DNA of 18,372 bases from Pseudomonadota bacterium. Its GTDB lineage: Bacteria; Desulfobacterota; Desulfobacteria; Desulfobacterales; RPRI01. Shown piece after piece: positions 7,284 to 13,661 of the stretch. The position numbers were made by a program, and so were the translations under genes. The notes beneath the pieces are model-generated. The model saw only the letters and a program-made list of their open reading frames with translations, searched no databases and was not told the DNA's origin. The stretch lies in NCBI GenBank assembly GCA_018830925.1, contig JAHJRK010000114.1, positions 1-18,372 of the forward strand, in the 5' to 3' direction. The number at the start of each line of letters is the position of its first letter. Positions within the stretch are counted from its first letter, which is position 1.

Positions 7284-7327
7284 TGATTGTTTGATATCCC
7301 GGGTGAAAAGTTTATAAGGAGGATGAT

Positions 7328-7513
7328 TTGGCGAAGCAGGCGCTTAGAAATAAGGCTATTGGTAAACCTAAATTCAGTGTGAGGGCATATAACAGGTGCC
7401 CTATTTGCGGAAGGCCGCGGGCCTTTATCAGAAAATTTGGAATTTGCCGTATTTGTTTCAGAAATCTTGCCTCAGCGGGCAAACTCCCCGGGGTTATTAA
7501 ATCCAGCTGGTAA
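7328..7513 (+). CDS. rpsN: 30S ribosomal protein S14, zinc-binding type Z (TTG start)
   Basis: S14 is a late-binding 30S head protein near S3 and S10. This is the short zinc-ribbon form, 61 residues, with C24-x2-C27 and C40-x2-C43 and the C-terminal GVIKSSW typical of the class. The start is TTG at 7328, preceded by AAGGAGGA (7316-7323) at close spacing. The ATG at 7323 is out of frame. The N-terminus AKQALRNKAIG fits the family. The 137-bp gap before it holds the inverted module A, and a plain AT-rich 71-bp gap follows. Confidence 0.97.
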   Translation: MAKQALRNKAIGKPKFSVRAYNRCPICGRPRAFIRKFGICRICFRNLASAGKLPGVIKSSW

Positions 7514-7584
7514 ATAACTATTTTTTATGGATTTGTTTTTTGTTTATAACTTATTTGAAACGGTTATAAAGATCGGAGAAAAAA

Positions 7585-7983
7585 ATGGCAATGAGTGATC
7601 CAATAGCGGACATGTTGACCCGCATAAGGAATGCCGGAAAGGCAACATTAAACAGCGTTGATATTCCAGGGTCCAAGCTGAAGACCGAATTGGCAAAAGT
7701 TCTGAAGAATGAGGGATTTATAAAGAATTATAAATTCTTAAAAGACAACAAGCAAGGGATTTTGCGGGTCTATCTTAAGTATGGTCAGGACCGGAACAGT
7801 GCTATTTTCGGCATAGAAAGAATCAGCAAACCGGGCCGAAGAACATATGTGAAAAGCAATGAGATGAAGCCGATACTCAGTGGCATGGGTCTTGCGGTTT
7901 TATCCACTTCAAAAGGCGTAATGACGGATAAGAGGGCTGCCAAGGAAAAACTGGGAGGCGAAGTCCTCTGTAAGGTTTGGTAA
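7585..7983 (+). CDS. rpsH: 30S ribosomal protein S8
   Basis: S8 is a primary 16S rRNA binder in the 30S platform and, in E. coli, the repressor of the spc operon. The 132-residue product has the diagnostic MSDPIADMLTRIRNA (residues 3-17), the ISKPGRRTYV motif and the C-terminal VLSTSKGVMTDKRAAKE with GGEVLCKVW. The start ATG follows CGGAGA. Two in-frame ATGs are three codons or fewer apart; the first is chosen for spacing and family form (MAMSDP). Confidence 0.98.
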   Translation: MAMSDPIADMLTRIRNAGKATLNSVDIPGSKLKTELAKVLKNEGFIKNYKFLKDNKQGILRVYLKYGQDRNSAIFGIERISKPGRRTYVKSNEMKPILSGMGLAVLSTSKGVMTDKRAAKEKLGGEVLCKVW

Positions 7984-8001
7984 GATAAAGAGGAGTAACA
8001 G

Positions 8002-8541
8002 ATGTCTCGTGTAGGAAAAAAACCGATTCAGGTACCCGATAAAACCAAGATATCATACAGGGATAAAGCAATAACTGTTGTGGGGGAAAAAGGCTCTCTG
8101 ACCCGTATAATTCATCCGGACATAGATTTAAAGATTGAGAGCGGCTTTATTAATGTGTCCACCCTGTCTGATGACAGGCCGGGAAGGGCATTGCAGGGCC
8201 TCACAAGAAGCCTTGTCAATAATATGATAATCGGTGTCAACAAGGGGTTTGAGAGGATTCTTGAAATAAACGGCATCGGGTACCGTGCGGAGCTGAAAGG
8301 TAAAAGCATAGTCTTTAATCTCGGTTTTTCGCATCCGGTTGTTTTTGATCTTCCCGATGGCATCAGTGCGGCTGTTGAGAAGAATACTGTTGTTAAGCTT
8401 TCCGGGATTGATAAGGAAAAACTCGGACTGGCTGCCGCTTCGATAAGAAAATTAAAACCACCTGAACCATATAAGGGAAAAGGTATAAAATATTCCGAAG
8501 AGCGTATTCAGAGGAAGGCAGGAAAGACGGGTACAAAATAA
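8002..8541 (+). CDS. rplF: 50S ribosomal protein L6
   Basis: L6 lies near the factor-binding site at the base of the L7/L12 stalk. The 179-residue product has the MSRVGKKPIQVP start, two repeated domains (about 1-80 and 83-170), GIGYRAELKGK and the C-terminal KPPEPYKGKGIKY motif that binds 23S rRNA. The start follows GAGGAGT. The 84-bp gap to rplR includes a three-fold GCGGTTT-like run (8545-8565) and nothing else I can name. Confidence 0.98.
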   Translation: MSRVGKKPIQVPDKTKISYRDKAITVVGEKGSLTRIIHPDIDLKIESGFINVSTLSDDRPGRALQGLTRSLVNNMIIGVNKGFERILEINGIGYRAELKGKSIVFNLGFSHPVVFDLPDGISAAVEKNTVVKLSGIDKEKLGLAAASIRKLKPPEPYKGKGIKYSEERIQRKAGKTGTK

Positions 8542-8625
8542 TAAGCGGTTTGCCGTTTGCGGTTTGATGATGAAAGAGATTAATCTTTCGATCTCATAAT
8601 CGTTGCAAAACAAGGAAATAGAAAT

Positions 8626-8994
8626 ATGGGGTCACTAGATATTAAAGTACAGGCAAGGTTGAAGAGAAAAAAAAGAATCAGGAAAAAACTTTCCGGAACA
8701 CAGGCGCGTCCGCGGTTGAGCGTCTTTAGAAGCGCAAAACACATTTATGCCCAGATAATAGACGATACGAGTGGTAATACTCTTGTTTCTGCTGCGAGTA
8801 CTGAAAAGGCTGTTGCGGGGCAGTCCGGCTCGGAAAAGAAAACAGCCACAGCCAGTCTTGTTGGAAAGGTAATAGCTGCGCGAGCGATTGAAAAAGGGTA
8901 TAAAAAGGTGGTTTTTGACCGTAACGGGTTTCAGTATCACGGCCGCATCAAGGCGGTATCGGACGGCGCGCGTGAAGCCGGTTTAGATTTCTAG
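8626..8994 (+). CDS. rplR: 50S ribosomal protein L18
   Basis: L18 binds 5S rRNA and brings it, with L5, to the central protuberance. The 122-residue product has the RKKRIRKKLSGTQARPRLSVFRS region (about residues 13-35), HIYAQIIDD, and the C-terminal FDRNGFQYHGRIKAVSDGAREAGL. All are family hallmarks. The start follows an AAGGA site. rpsE begins 30 bp on, preceded by a very strong Shine-Dalgarno. Confidence 0.98.
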   Translation: MGSLDIKVQARLKRKKRIRKKLSGTQARPRLSVFRSAKHIYAQIIDDTSGNTLVSAASTEKAVAGQSGSEKKTATASLVGKVIAARAIEKGYKKVVFDRNGFQYHGRIKAVSDGAREAGLDF

Positions 8995-9024
8995 TCTTTT
9001 ATTTTTAGTGAAGGAGGCAGGCCC

Positions 9025-9519
9025 TTGTTCAAAAAGGATGCAGGCGAAAATCAGTTGATCGATAAAGTGGTTCACATTAACCGGGTGGCAAAAGTCGTAA
9101 AGGGTGGCCGCAGGTTCAGTTTCAGCGCGATAGTTGTTGTAGGCGACGGCGAGGGGAGTGTCGGATGCGGACTTGGAAAGGCGGGAGAAGTCCCGGAAGC
9201 CATCCGAAAAGGCGTGGACCAGGCAAAAAAAAATATGATAAGAGTTCCTCTTACGGAGGGAACAATTCCTTTCGAGGTTATAGGTAAATTCGGAGCAGGC
9301 AGGGTGATGTTAAAGCCCGCATCTAAAGGCACCGGGCTTATTGCAGGCGGAGCCGTCAGAGCGGTGCTTGAAGCTGCAGGTGTCCGGAATGTCCTTACGA
9401 AGTGCATGGGATCTCATAATCCCCATAATGTCGTCAAGGCAACGATTACCGGGTTGAAAAAATTGCAGAGCCGCGAACAGGTGGCCGAAAGGCGGGGAAA
9501 GACCGCTGAAGAACTGTAA
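9025..9519 (+). CDS. rpsE: 30S ribosomal protein S5 (TTG start)
   Basis: S5 lies in the 30S body near S4 and S8 and affects decoding accuracy and the mRNA entry channel. The 164-residue product has LIDKVVHINRVAKVVKGGRR (about residues 11-30), VGDGEGSVGCGLGKAGEVPEA, the GTGLIAGGAVRAVLEAAG helix, and SHNPHNVVKAT. It starts with TTG at 9025 under AAGGAGG (9011-9017); the homologous N-terminus runs through this position and no better ATG exists. Its TAA stop (9517-9519) directly abuts repeat module A. Confidence 0.97.
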   Translation: MFKKDAGENQLIDKVVHINRVAKVVKGGRRFSFSAIVVVGDGEGSVGCGLGKAGEVPEAIRKGVDQAKKNMIRVPLTEGTIPFEVIGKFGAGRVMLKPASKGTGLIAGGAVRAVLEAAGVRNVLTKCMGSHNPHNVVKATITGLKKLQSREQVAERRGKTAEEL

Positions 9520-9621
9520 GCCGTTGTAAAAAAATAACTGTACATTTAAATGACGAGAACGGCATAAGGAGCCGTAATGAAATGGTCCAGAAAGTAACAG
9601 TTATTTCGTAACGGCTCCTAA
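9517..9621 (+). repeat. Module A repeat, copy 5 (rpsE|rpmD gap)
   Basis: A module A without B or C fills the gap, flanked by TAA on both sides (9517-9519, the rpsE stop, and 9619-9621). H1 is ATGACG (9550-9555)/CGGCAT (9560-9565) with one A-G mismatch. H2 pairs 9567-9583 with 9603-9619, opening with nine perfect pairs (AGGAGCCGT with ACGGCTCCT). The left end also matches the right end as a terminal inverted repeat (GCCGTT and AAATAACTGT), so two alternative foldings exist. The rpmD ribosome-binding site starts seven bases after the stem. Confidence 0.9.
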
Positions 9622-9636
9622 CGGGGAAGAGGATTT

Positions 9637-9834
9637 ATGTCGGGAATACTGAAAGTCACACTTGTTAAAAGCATGATCGCACGGCCTGAAAAGCACCGGA
9701 AGGTGTTGCGCGGTATGGGCCTGACAAAGCTTAATAGAACAGTTGAGCTCAATGATACTCCTTCTGTTAGGGGTATGATCAGTAAGGTATCGCATCTGGT
9801 GAAGGCTGAGGAGAAGATTGATGAAATTAAATGA
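9637..9834 (+). CDS. rpmD: 50S ribosomal protein L30
   Basis: L30 is a small non-essential 50S protein bound to 23S rRNA. The 65-residue product has the strand KVTLVKSMIARPEKHRKVL, GMGLTKLNRTVELNDTPSVRGMI and a short helical end, as in the family. The ATG follows GGGGAAGAGG, placed just beyond module A. The 3' end overlaps rplO by 14 bp, so the two are coupled in translation. Confidence 0.97.
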   Translation: MSGILKVTLVKSMIARPEKHRKVLRGMGLTKLNRTVELNDTPSVRGMISKVSHLVKAEEKIDEIK

Positions 9835-10261
9835 ATTATCGCCGCCCAGGGGATCAAAACGTTCGCGCAAACGCTTAGGGCGCGGGCCCGGATCCGGAAC
9901 CGGCAAGACCTCAGGTAAGGGTCATAAGGGGCATAAGGCGCGCTCGGGTGGAGGAGTCAGGCCCGGATTCGAAGGCGGGCAAATGCCGATTCAAAGACGC
10001 CTTCCAAAGGTAGGCTTTACGAATATATTCAAAAAGGAGTTTGCTGTAGTCAATATCCGGGATCTTTTAAAATTTGAAAGCGGTTCCACAATTGATGAGG
10101 CTATTCTGGTCCGTTCTGGAATAGTAAAGGGAAGAAGGGACGGGATAAAACTTCTTGCACAGGGCGACATCAATTTTCCCCTGACAGTAAAGGTCAGCAG
10201 AGCAAGCAGCGGAGCAAAGGAAAAGATAGAAAAAGCCGGCGGCAAAGTAGAGGTTATATAA
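9821..10261 (+). CDS. rplO: 50S ribosomal protein L15
   Basis: L15 is an assembly protein whose long basic N-terminal arm threads through 23S rRNA. The 146-residue product has the family's glycine- and arginine-rich arm (KLNELSPPRGSKRSRKRLGR, then GSGTGKTSGKGHKGHKARSG), GFEGGQMPIQRRLPK (about residues 48-62), and a C-terminal globular domain. The start is ATG 9821, since relatives begin MKLNEL. The TTG at 9818 is one codon upstream and adds nothing. GAGGAG at 9808-9813 serves as its ribosome-binding site. The stop TAA is directly followed by the secY ATG. Confidence 0.97.
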   Translation: MKLNELSPPRGSKRSRKRLGRGPGSGTGKTSGKGHKGHKARSGGGVRPGFEGGQMPIQRRLPKVGFTNIFKKEFAVVNIRDLLKFESGSTIDEAILVRSGIVKGRRDGIKLLAQGDINFPLTVKVSRASSGAKEKIEKAGGKVEVI

Positions 10262-11578
10262 ATGGTTGGGAGCGGTTTCCAGAATATATTTAAAATACCT
10301 GAACTAAAAAAACGTGTATTGATGACTCTGGCTTTGCTTATTGTTTACCGCGTCGGAGTTCATGTTCCGGTTCCGGGTATAGACAGTGTCGCGCTTGCGT
10401 CTTTTTTTGCCAAAGCAAAAGGAACTCTGCTCGGACTTTTCGATATGTTTTCAGGCGGCGCATTTGAAAAGCTGTCGGTATTTGCACTCGGCATAATGCC
10501 ATATATCAGCGCATCCATTATTTTACAGCTGTTGACCGTTGTTGTTCCGCATCTTGAACGTCTGTCAAAAGAAGGAGAGCAGGGGCGGAAAAAGATTATC
10601 CAGTACACGAGGTACGGCACCGTGTTGCTGAGCATAATACAGGGGTTCGGCATCAGCGTCGGCCTTGAAAGCATGGCTTCTCCAGGAGGAGCTCCGGTTG
10701 TTTTATTTCCGGGCTGGGGATTCAGGCTCATGACCGTTATTACCCTCACAGCCGGAACGGCATTCATTATGTGGCTTGGGGAGCAGATTACCGAACGCGG
10801 AATCGGAAACGGAATATCCCTTATTATATTTGCGGGAATTGTATGCCGGATGCCGAACGCCATAGCCAACACATTCAAACTTGTTTCAACGGGCGAAATG
10901 AATATATTTCTTGTTCTTATTCTTCTCGTTCTTATGGTCGGCGTTGTCGGAATAATTATATTTGTAGAGCAGGGGCAGAGGCGTATACCGGTACAATACG
11001 CAAAAAGGATCATAGGCAGGAAAATGTACGGAGGCCAGAGCACGCATCTCCCGCTTAAAATAAATACATCAGGGGTTATTCCTCCTATTTTTGCATCTTC
11101 CATCATGATGTTTCCTGCAACCGTTGCAAGCTTCATAAAAATTGAATGGATGCAGGATTTTGCGAAAGCACTGACACCGGGCAGTGTAATTTATGAACTG
11201 CTCTTTGTTGGATTGATCTTTTTCTTCTGCTATTTTTATACGGCTGTTACATTCAATCCGGTTGATGTTTCTGAAAACATGAAAAAACACGGCGGGTATA
11301 TTCCGGGAATAAGACCAGGGAAACGAACCGCTGATTATATAGACAGGGTGCTTACACGAATTACCTTGGGAGGCGCCTTCTACGTTTCGTGCGTATGTGT
11401 GCTTCCATCGGTGCTGATAACCCAGGTTAATGTTCCATTTTATTTCGGAGGAACCGCCCTCCTGATAGTTGTAGGGGTTGCTATAGATACGATTTCACAG
11501 ATAGAGTCACATATGATCTCCCGCCATTACGAAGGTTTTCTGAAAAAGGGCGGTGCCAGGGTCAAGGGGCGATTCTAG
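10262..11578 (+). CDS. secY: Preprotein translocase subunit SecY
   Basis: SecY is the channel of the SecYEG translocon in the inner membrane, passing unfolded proteins and inserting membrane proteins. The 438-residue product shows about ten hydrophobic segments (near 19-37, 75-97, 118-137, 154-176, 184-204, 215-236, 272-292, 313-331, 368-386, 395-412). Diagnostic parts include ITERGIGNGISLIIFAG (176-192), the cytosolic RRIPVQYAKR loop (240-249) that contacts SecA or the ribosome, and NPVDVSENMKKHGGYIPGIR. It starts at the base after the rplO stop. In many bacteria adk follows; here map comes next, one base on. Confidence 0.98.
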   Translation: MVGSGFQNIFKIPELKKRVLMTLALLIVYRVGVHVPVPGIDSVALASFFAKAKGTLLGLFDMFSGGAFEKLSVFALGIMPYISASIILQLLTVVVPHLERLSKEGEQGRKKIIQYTRYGTVLLSIIQGFGISVGLESMASPGGAPVVLFPGWGFRLMTVITLTAGTAFIMWLGEQITERGIGNGISLIIFAGIVCRMPNAIANTFKLVSTGEMNIFLVLILLVLMVGVVGIIIFVEQGQRRIPVQYAKRIIGRKMYGGQSTHLPLKINTSGVIPPIFASSIMMFPATVASFIKIEWMQDFAKALTPGSVIYELLFVGLIFFFCYFYTAVTFNPVDVSENMKKHGGYIPGIRPGKRTADYIDRVLTRITLGGAFYVSCVCVLPSVLITQVNVPFYFGGTALLIVVGVAIDTISQIESHMISRHYEGFLKKGGARVKGRF

Positions 11579-11579
11579 C

Positions 11580-12335
11580 ATGGTGATTTTAAAATCACCT
11601 AAAGAAATCGAAAAATTAAAGTTAAGCAACAGGATTGTCGCGGATATTCTCTGCAGGCTTGAAGACGAAGTTAAGCCTGGCGTAGACACCTTATATTTGA
11701 ACGATGTTGCTGAAAAACTGGCATCCGAAAAAGATGCAAAACCCGCATTCAAGGGATATAAAGGGTATCCGTATTCGCTGTGTACCTCAGTGAATAACGT
11801 TGTGGTTCACGGTTTGCCTTCAAAAAAGCAACTTGTTGAAGGTGATATTATAAGTCTCGATTTCGGGGTGTTGTTTGACGGATATTACGGTGATGCTGCC
11901 ATAACGGTGCCTGTCGGGAAAATATCCGTAACAGCAATGAGGCTTACGCGGATAACAAGAGAAGCTCTTTATAAAGGGATTGAAAAAGCAGTGCCGAAAG
12001 GAAGACTTTCGGATATATCGAATGCCATACAGTCATATGTTGAGACTGCCGGATATTCGGTTGTTCGTGTGTTTGTTGGACATGGAATCGGGAGCAGCCT
12101 TCATGAAGATCCGCAGATTCCTAATTTCGGCAAACCGGGCTTGGGAGCGGTATTAAAACCCGGCATGACGCTTGCCATTGAGCCTATGGTTAATGAAAAG
12201 GGATATGAAGTCGATATTCTTGAAGACGGATGGACGGCGATAACAAAGGATGGCGGTCTCTCCGCGCATTTTGAACATACAGTGGCCGTTACAGAAAATG
12301 GTCCGGTTATTTTAAGCGAAAGAAACGGGAGCTGA
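11580..12335 (+). CDS. map: Methionine aminopeptidase, type I
   Basis: This cytosolic metalloenzyme removes the initiator methionine from new proteins with a small second residue. The 251-residue product carries all five metal ligands of the pita-bread fold: D94 (LDFG), D105 (GDAA), H168 (GHGIG), E201 (IEPM) and E232 (FEHT). It also has the substrate-side H77 (VVHGLP) and H175. Each is three residues before its E. coli counterpart. The start is ATG 11580 under AAGGGG inside secY; the in-frame GTG at 11553 would overlap secY and add an unmatched N-terminus. There is no N-terminal SH3 zinc extension, so it is the short (type Ia) form. infA follows after 3 bp. Confidence 0.98.
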   Translation: MVILKSPKEIEKLKLSNRIVADILCRLEDEVKPGVDTLYLNDVAEKLASEKDAKPAFKGYKGYPYSLCTSVNNVVVHGLPSKKQLVEGDIISLDFGVLFDGYYGDAAITVPVGKISVTAMRLTRITREALYKGIEKAVPKGRLSDISNAIQSYVETAGYSVVRVFVGHGIGSSLHEDPQIPNFGKPGLGAVLKPGMTLAIEPMVNEKGYEVDILEDGWTAITKDGGLSAHFEHTVAVTENGPVILSERNGS

Positions 12336-12338
12336 ACT

Positions 12339-12557
12339 ATGGCGAAAGAGGAAGCAATCAAGGTTGAAGGAACAGTACTTGAGACGCTGCCGAATGCGAT
12401 GTTCAGGGTCGAGCTCGAAAACAAACACCAGGTGCTTGCGCACATTTCGGGTAAGATGCGCATGCATTTTATTAAGATTCTTCCTGGGGATAAAGTTACT
12501 GTTGAGCTGTCGCCTTATGATCTGACGCGCGGCAGAATTACATACAGAACAAAATAA
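12339..12557 (+). CDS. infA: Translation initiation factor IF-1
   Basis: IF-1 is an OB-fold protein that binds the 30S A site and helps IF-2 and IF-3 during initiation. The product is 72 residues, the canonical length, with MAKEEAIKVEGTV at the start, LPNAMFRVELEN (residues 17-28), VLAHISGKMRMHFIKILPGD and the SPYDLTRGRITYR end. The start follows GGGAG. Its position between map and rpmJ is standard in Gram-positive and many deltaproteobacterial-type clusters. The 112-bp gap after it contains an inverted module B. Confidence 0.98.
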   Translation: MAKEEAIKVEGTVLETLPNAMFRVELENKHQVLAHISGKMRMHFIKILPGDKVTVELSPYDLTRGRITYRTK

Positions 12558-12577
12558 AAGGCGCAGCCCGGGATATA

Positions 12578-12662
12578 TTAGTAAGTTAGAAATTATTTTC
12601 TGCGTTTTCAGGCAGGAAATAATTTAGTAAACTTACTTATCCCATTTATCGGGGTGAGGAGC
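12578..12662 (-). repeat. Module B repeat, inverted, copy 6 (infA|rpmJ gap)
   Basis: Read on the minus strand this is GCTCCTCACCCCGATAAA, then TGGGATAAG, then a long stem. The stem pairs 12580-12603 with 12612-12637 around the loop GTTTTCAG. The text matches module B of copies 1 and 3, without the C hairpin. The minus-strand start GCTCCT matches the right end of module A, so this looks like a composite that lost A. On the transcribed strand that end reads GTGAGGAGC, which is the ribosome-binding site of rpmJ (GAGGAG 12656-12661). Confidence 0.88.
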
Positions 12663-12669
12663 ATGGTAT

Positions 12670-12783
12670 ATGAAAGTCAGGGCATCAGTTAAAAAAATAT
12701 GCAGCAAGTGCAAAATTGTCCGCAGAAAGGGTGTTATAAGAGTAATCTGCGAGAATAAAAGACACAAACAGAGGCAAGGATAG
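12670..12783 (+). CDS. rpmJ: 50S ribosomal protein L36, zinc-binding form
   Basis: L36 is the smallest 50S protein and stabilises 23S rRNA near the factor-binding region. The 37-residue product carries the complete zinc site: C11, C14, C27 and H32. It begins MKVRASVKKIC and ends KQRQG, as in the family. The ATG at 12670 lies 8 bp after GAGGAG; the ATG at 12663 is out of frame. The ribosome-binding site falls within the end of the inverted repeat. rpsM follows after 13 bp. Confidence 0.96.
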   Translation: MKVRASVKKICSKCKIVRRKGVIRVICENKRHKQRQG

Positions 12784-12796
12784 AGGAGGATAAGCT

Positions 12797-13177
12797 TTGG
12801 CAAGAATTGCAGGAGTAGATCTACCCAAGAATAAGAGAGTTGAAATCGGCCTGACGTATATTTACGGGATTGGAAAAGCAGTATCAAGATCGATACTCTC
12901 AAAGCTTAATATTAATCCGGATACCAAAGTGGATCAATTGTCTGAGACAGAGGTCAACAGTATCCGCAAGATTATTGATGCCGATCACAAAGTTGAGGGC
13001 GAACTCCGTACGGATCTTTCAATGAATATCAAGAGACTCATGGATCTTGGATGTTACCGGGGCCTTCGCCACAGAAAATCGCTTCCTGTGAGAGGGCAGA
13101 GGACAAAAACGAATTCCCGGACGCGAAAGGGACCGAAACGCTCAACTGTGAAGAAAAAGGCCGCAACAAAAAAGTAG
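12797..13177 (+). CDS. rpsM: 30S ribosomal protein S13 (TTG start)
   Basis: S13 sits at the top of the 30S head, bridges to the 50S subunit and touches P-site tRNA with its basic tail. The 126-residue product has ARIAGVDLPKNKRVEIGLTY, the helix-two-turn-helix region, and the C-terminal GLRHRKSLPVRGQRTKTNSRTRKG. The start is TTG at 12797 under GAGGAGGA (12783-12790); the invariant ARIAGVD begins at the second codon. It is the first gene of the alpha group. No S4-binding pseudoknot was recognised in its short 13-bp leader. Confidence 0.98.
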   Translation: MARIAGVDLPKNKRVEIGLTYIYGIGKAVSRSILSKLNINPDTKVDQLSETEVNSIRKIIDADHKVEGELRTDLSMNIKRLMDLGCYRGLRHRKSLPVRGQRTKTNSRTRKGPKRSTVKKKAATKK

Positions 13178-13203
13178 CAAAATAATATACAGGGGCTTTA
13201 TAA

Positions 13204-13590
13204 ATGGCGAAAAAAACCCGAACGAAAAAGAAAGAGAAAAAGAATATTACCAATGGAGTAGTTCATATTTACTCCACTTTCAACAATACAATAGTCTCTA
13301 TCACGGATCCTGCGGGGAACGTCGTAGGATGGTCGAGCGCCGGTGTCCAGGGCTTTAAAGGATCGAGAAAAAGCACTCCTTTTGCGGCCCAGCTTGCGGC
13401 TGAAGATGCCGCAAAGAAAGCAATGGAACATGGGATGAAGAATGTAGAAGTATTTGTCAAGGGGCCCGGGCCGGGAAGGGAATCGGCTCTTCGCTCGCTT
13501 CAGGCAACGGGCTTTAATATCCTAATCATAAAGGATGTAACGCCAATTCCGCATAACGGTTGCCGTTCGCCGAAAAGACGCAGGGTATAA
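13204..13590 (+). CDS. rpsK: 30S ribosomal protein S11
   Basis: S11 lies on the 30S platform near the Shine-Dalgarno helix. The 128-residue product has GVVHIYSTFNNTIVSITD (about residues 19-36), GWSSAGVQGFKGSRKSTPFAAQ, VKGPGPGRESALRSL and the end PIPHNGCRSPKRRRV, which are near-invariant. The N-terminus is an extra-basic KKTRTKKKEKK. The start follows AGGGG. The 71-bp gap to rpsD holds two short inverted repeats. Confidence 0.98.
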   Translation: MAKKTRTKKKEKKNITNGVVHIYSTFNNTIVSITDPAGNVVGWSSAGVQGFKGSRKSTPFAAQLAAEDAAKKAMEHGMKNVEVFVKGPGPGRESALRSLQATGFNILIIKDVTPIPHNGCRSPKRRRV

Positions 13591-13597
13591 TAAAGAT

Positions 13598-13639
13598 AGA
13601 CTGTAGTCTGATAGGCTGTAGTTAAAAGCCTAACAGCCT
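13598..13639 (+). other. Two small inverted repeats ahead of rpsD
   Basis: AGACT-GT-AGTCT at 13598-13609 is followed by AGGCTGT (13613-13619) paired with ACAGCCT (13633-13639) across 13 nt. The second could form a hairpin in the mRNA ten bases before the rpsD Shine-Dalgarno. In E. coli S4 represses the alpha operon through RNA upstream of rpsM, so an autoregulatory structure is conceivable. The stems are short and I see no direct link. No T-run follows, so a terminator is unlikely. Confidence 0.35.
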
Positions 13640-13661
13640 GAACTATTAAAAGGAGGAAGAT

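Noticed and set aside
8545..8565. Three-fold GCGGTTT-like repeat after rplF
   Set aside because: Only 21 bp with one mismatch; too short to assign meaning.
10360..11136. Minus-strand open frame of 258 codons inside secY
   Set aside because: It lies wholly within secY, has no family resemblance or ribosome-binding site, and follows from the codon bias of the coding strand. The same holds for the other antisense frames.
11553..11582. GTG start for map at 11553
   Set aside because: It would overlap secY by 26 bp and add nine residues not seen in the family; ATG 11580 is well placed.
139..12662. CRISPR array or tRNA-like genes in the gap repeats
   Set aside because: The repeats are too far apart, of uneven length and separated by genes, with no spacers; no cloverleaf or CCA end was found.
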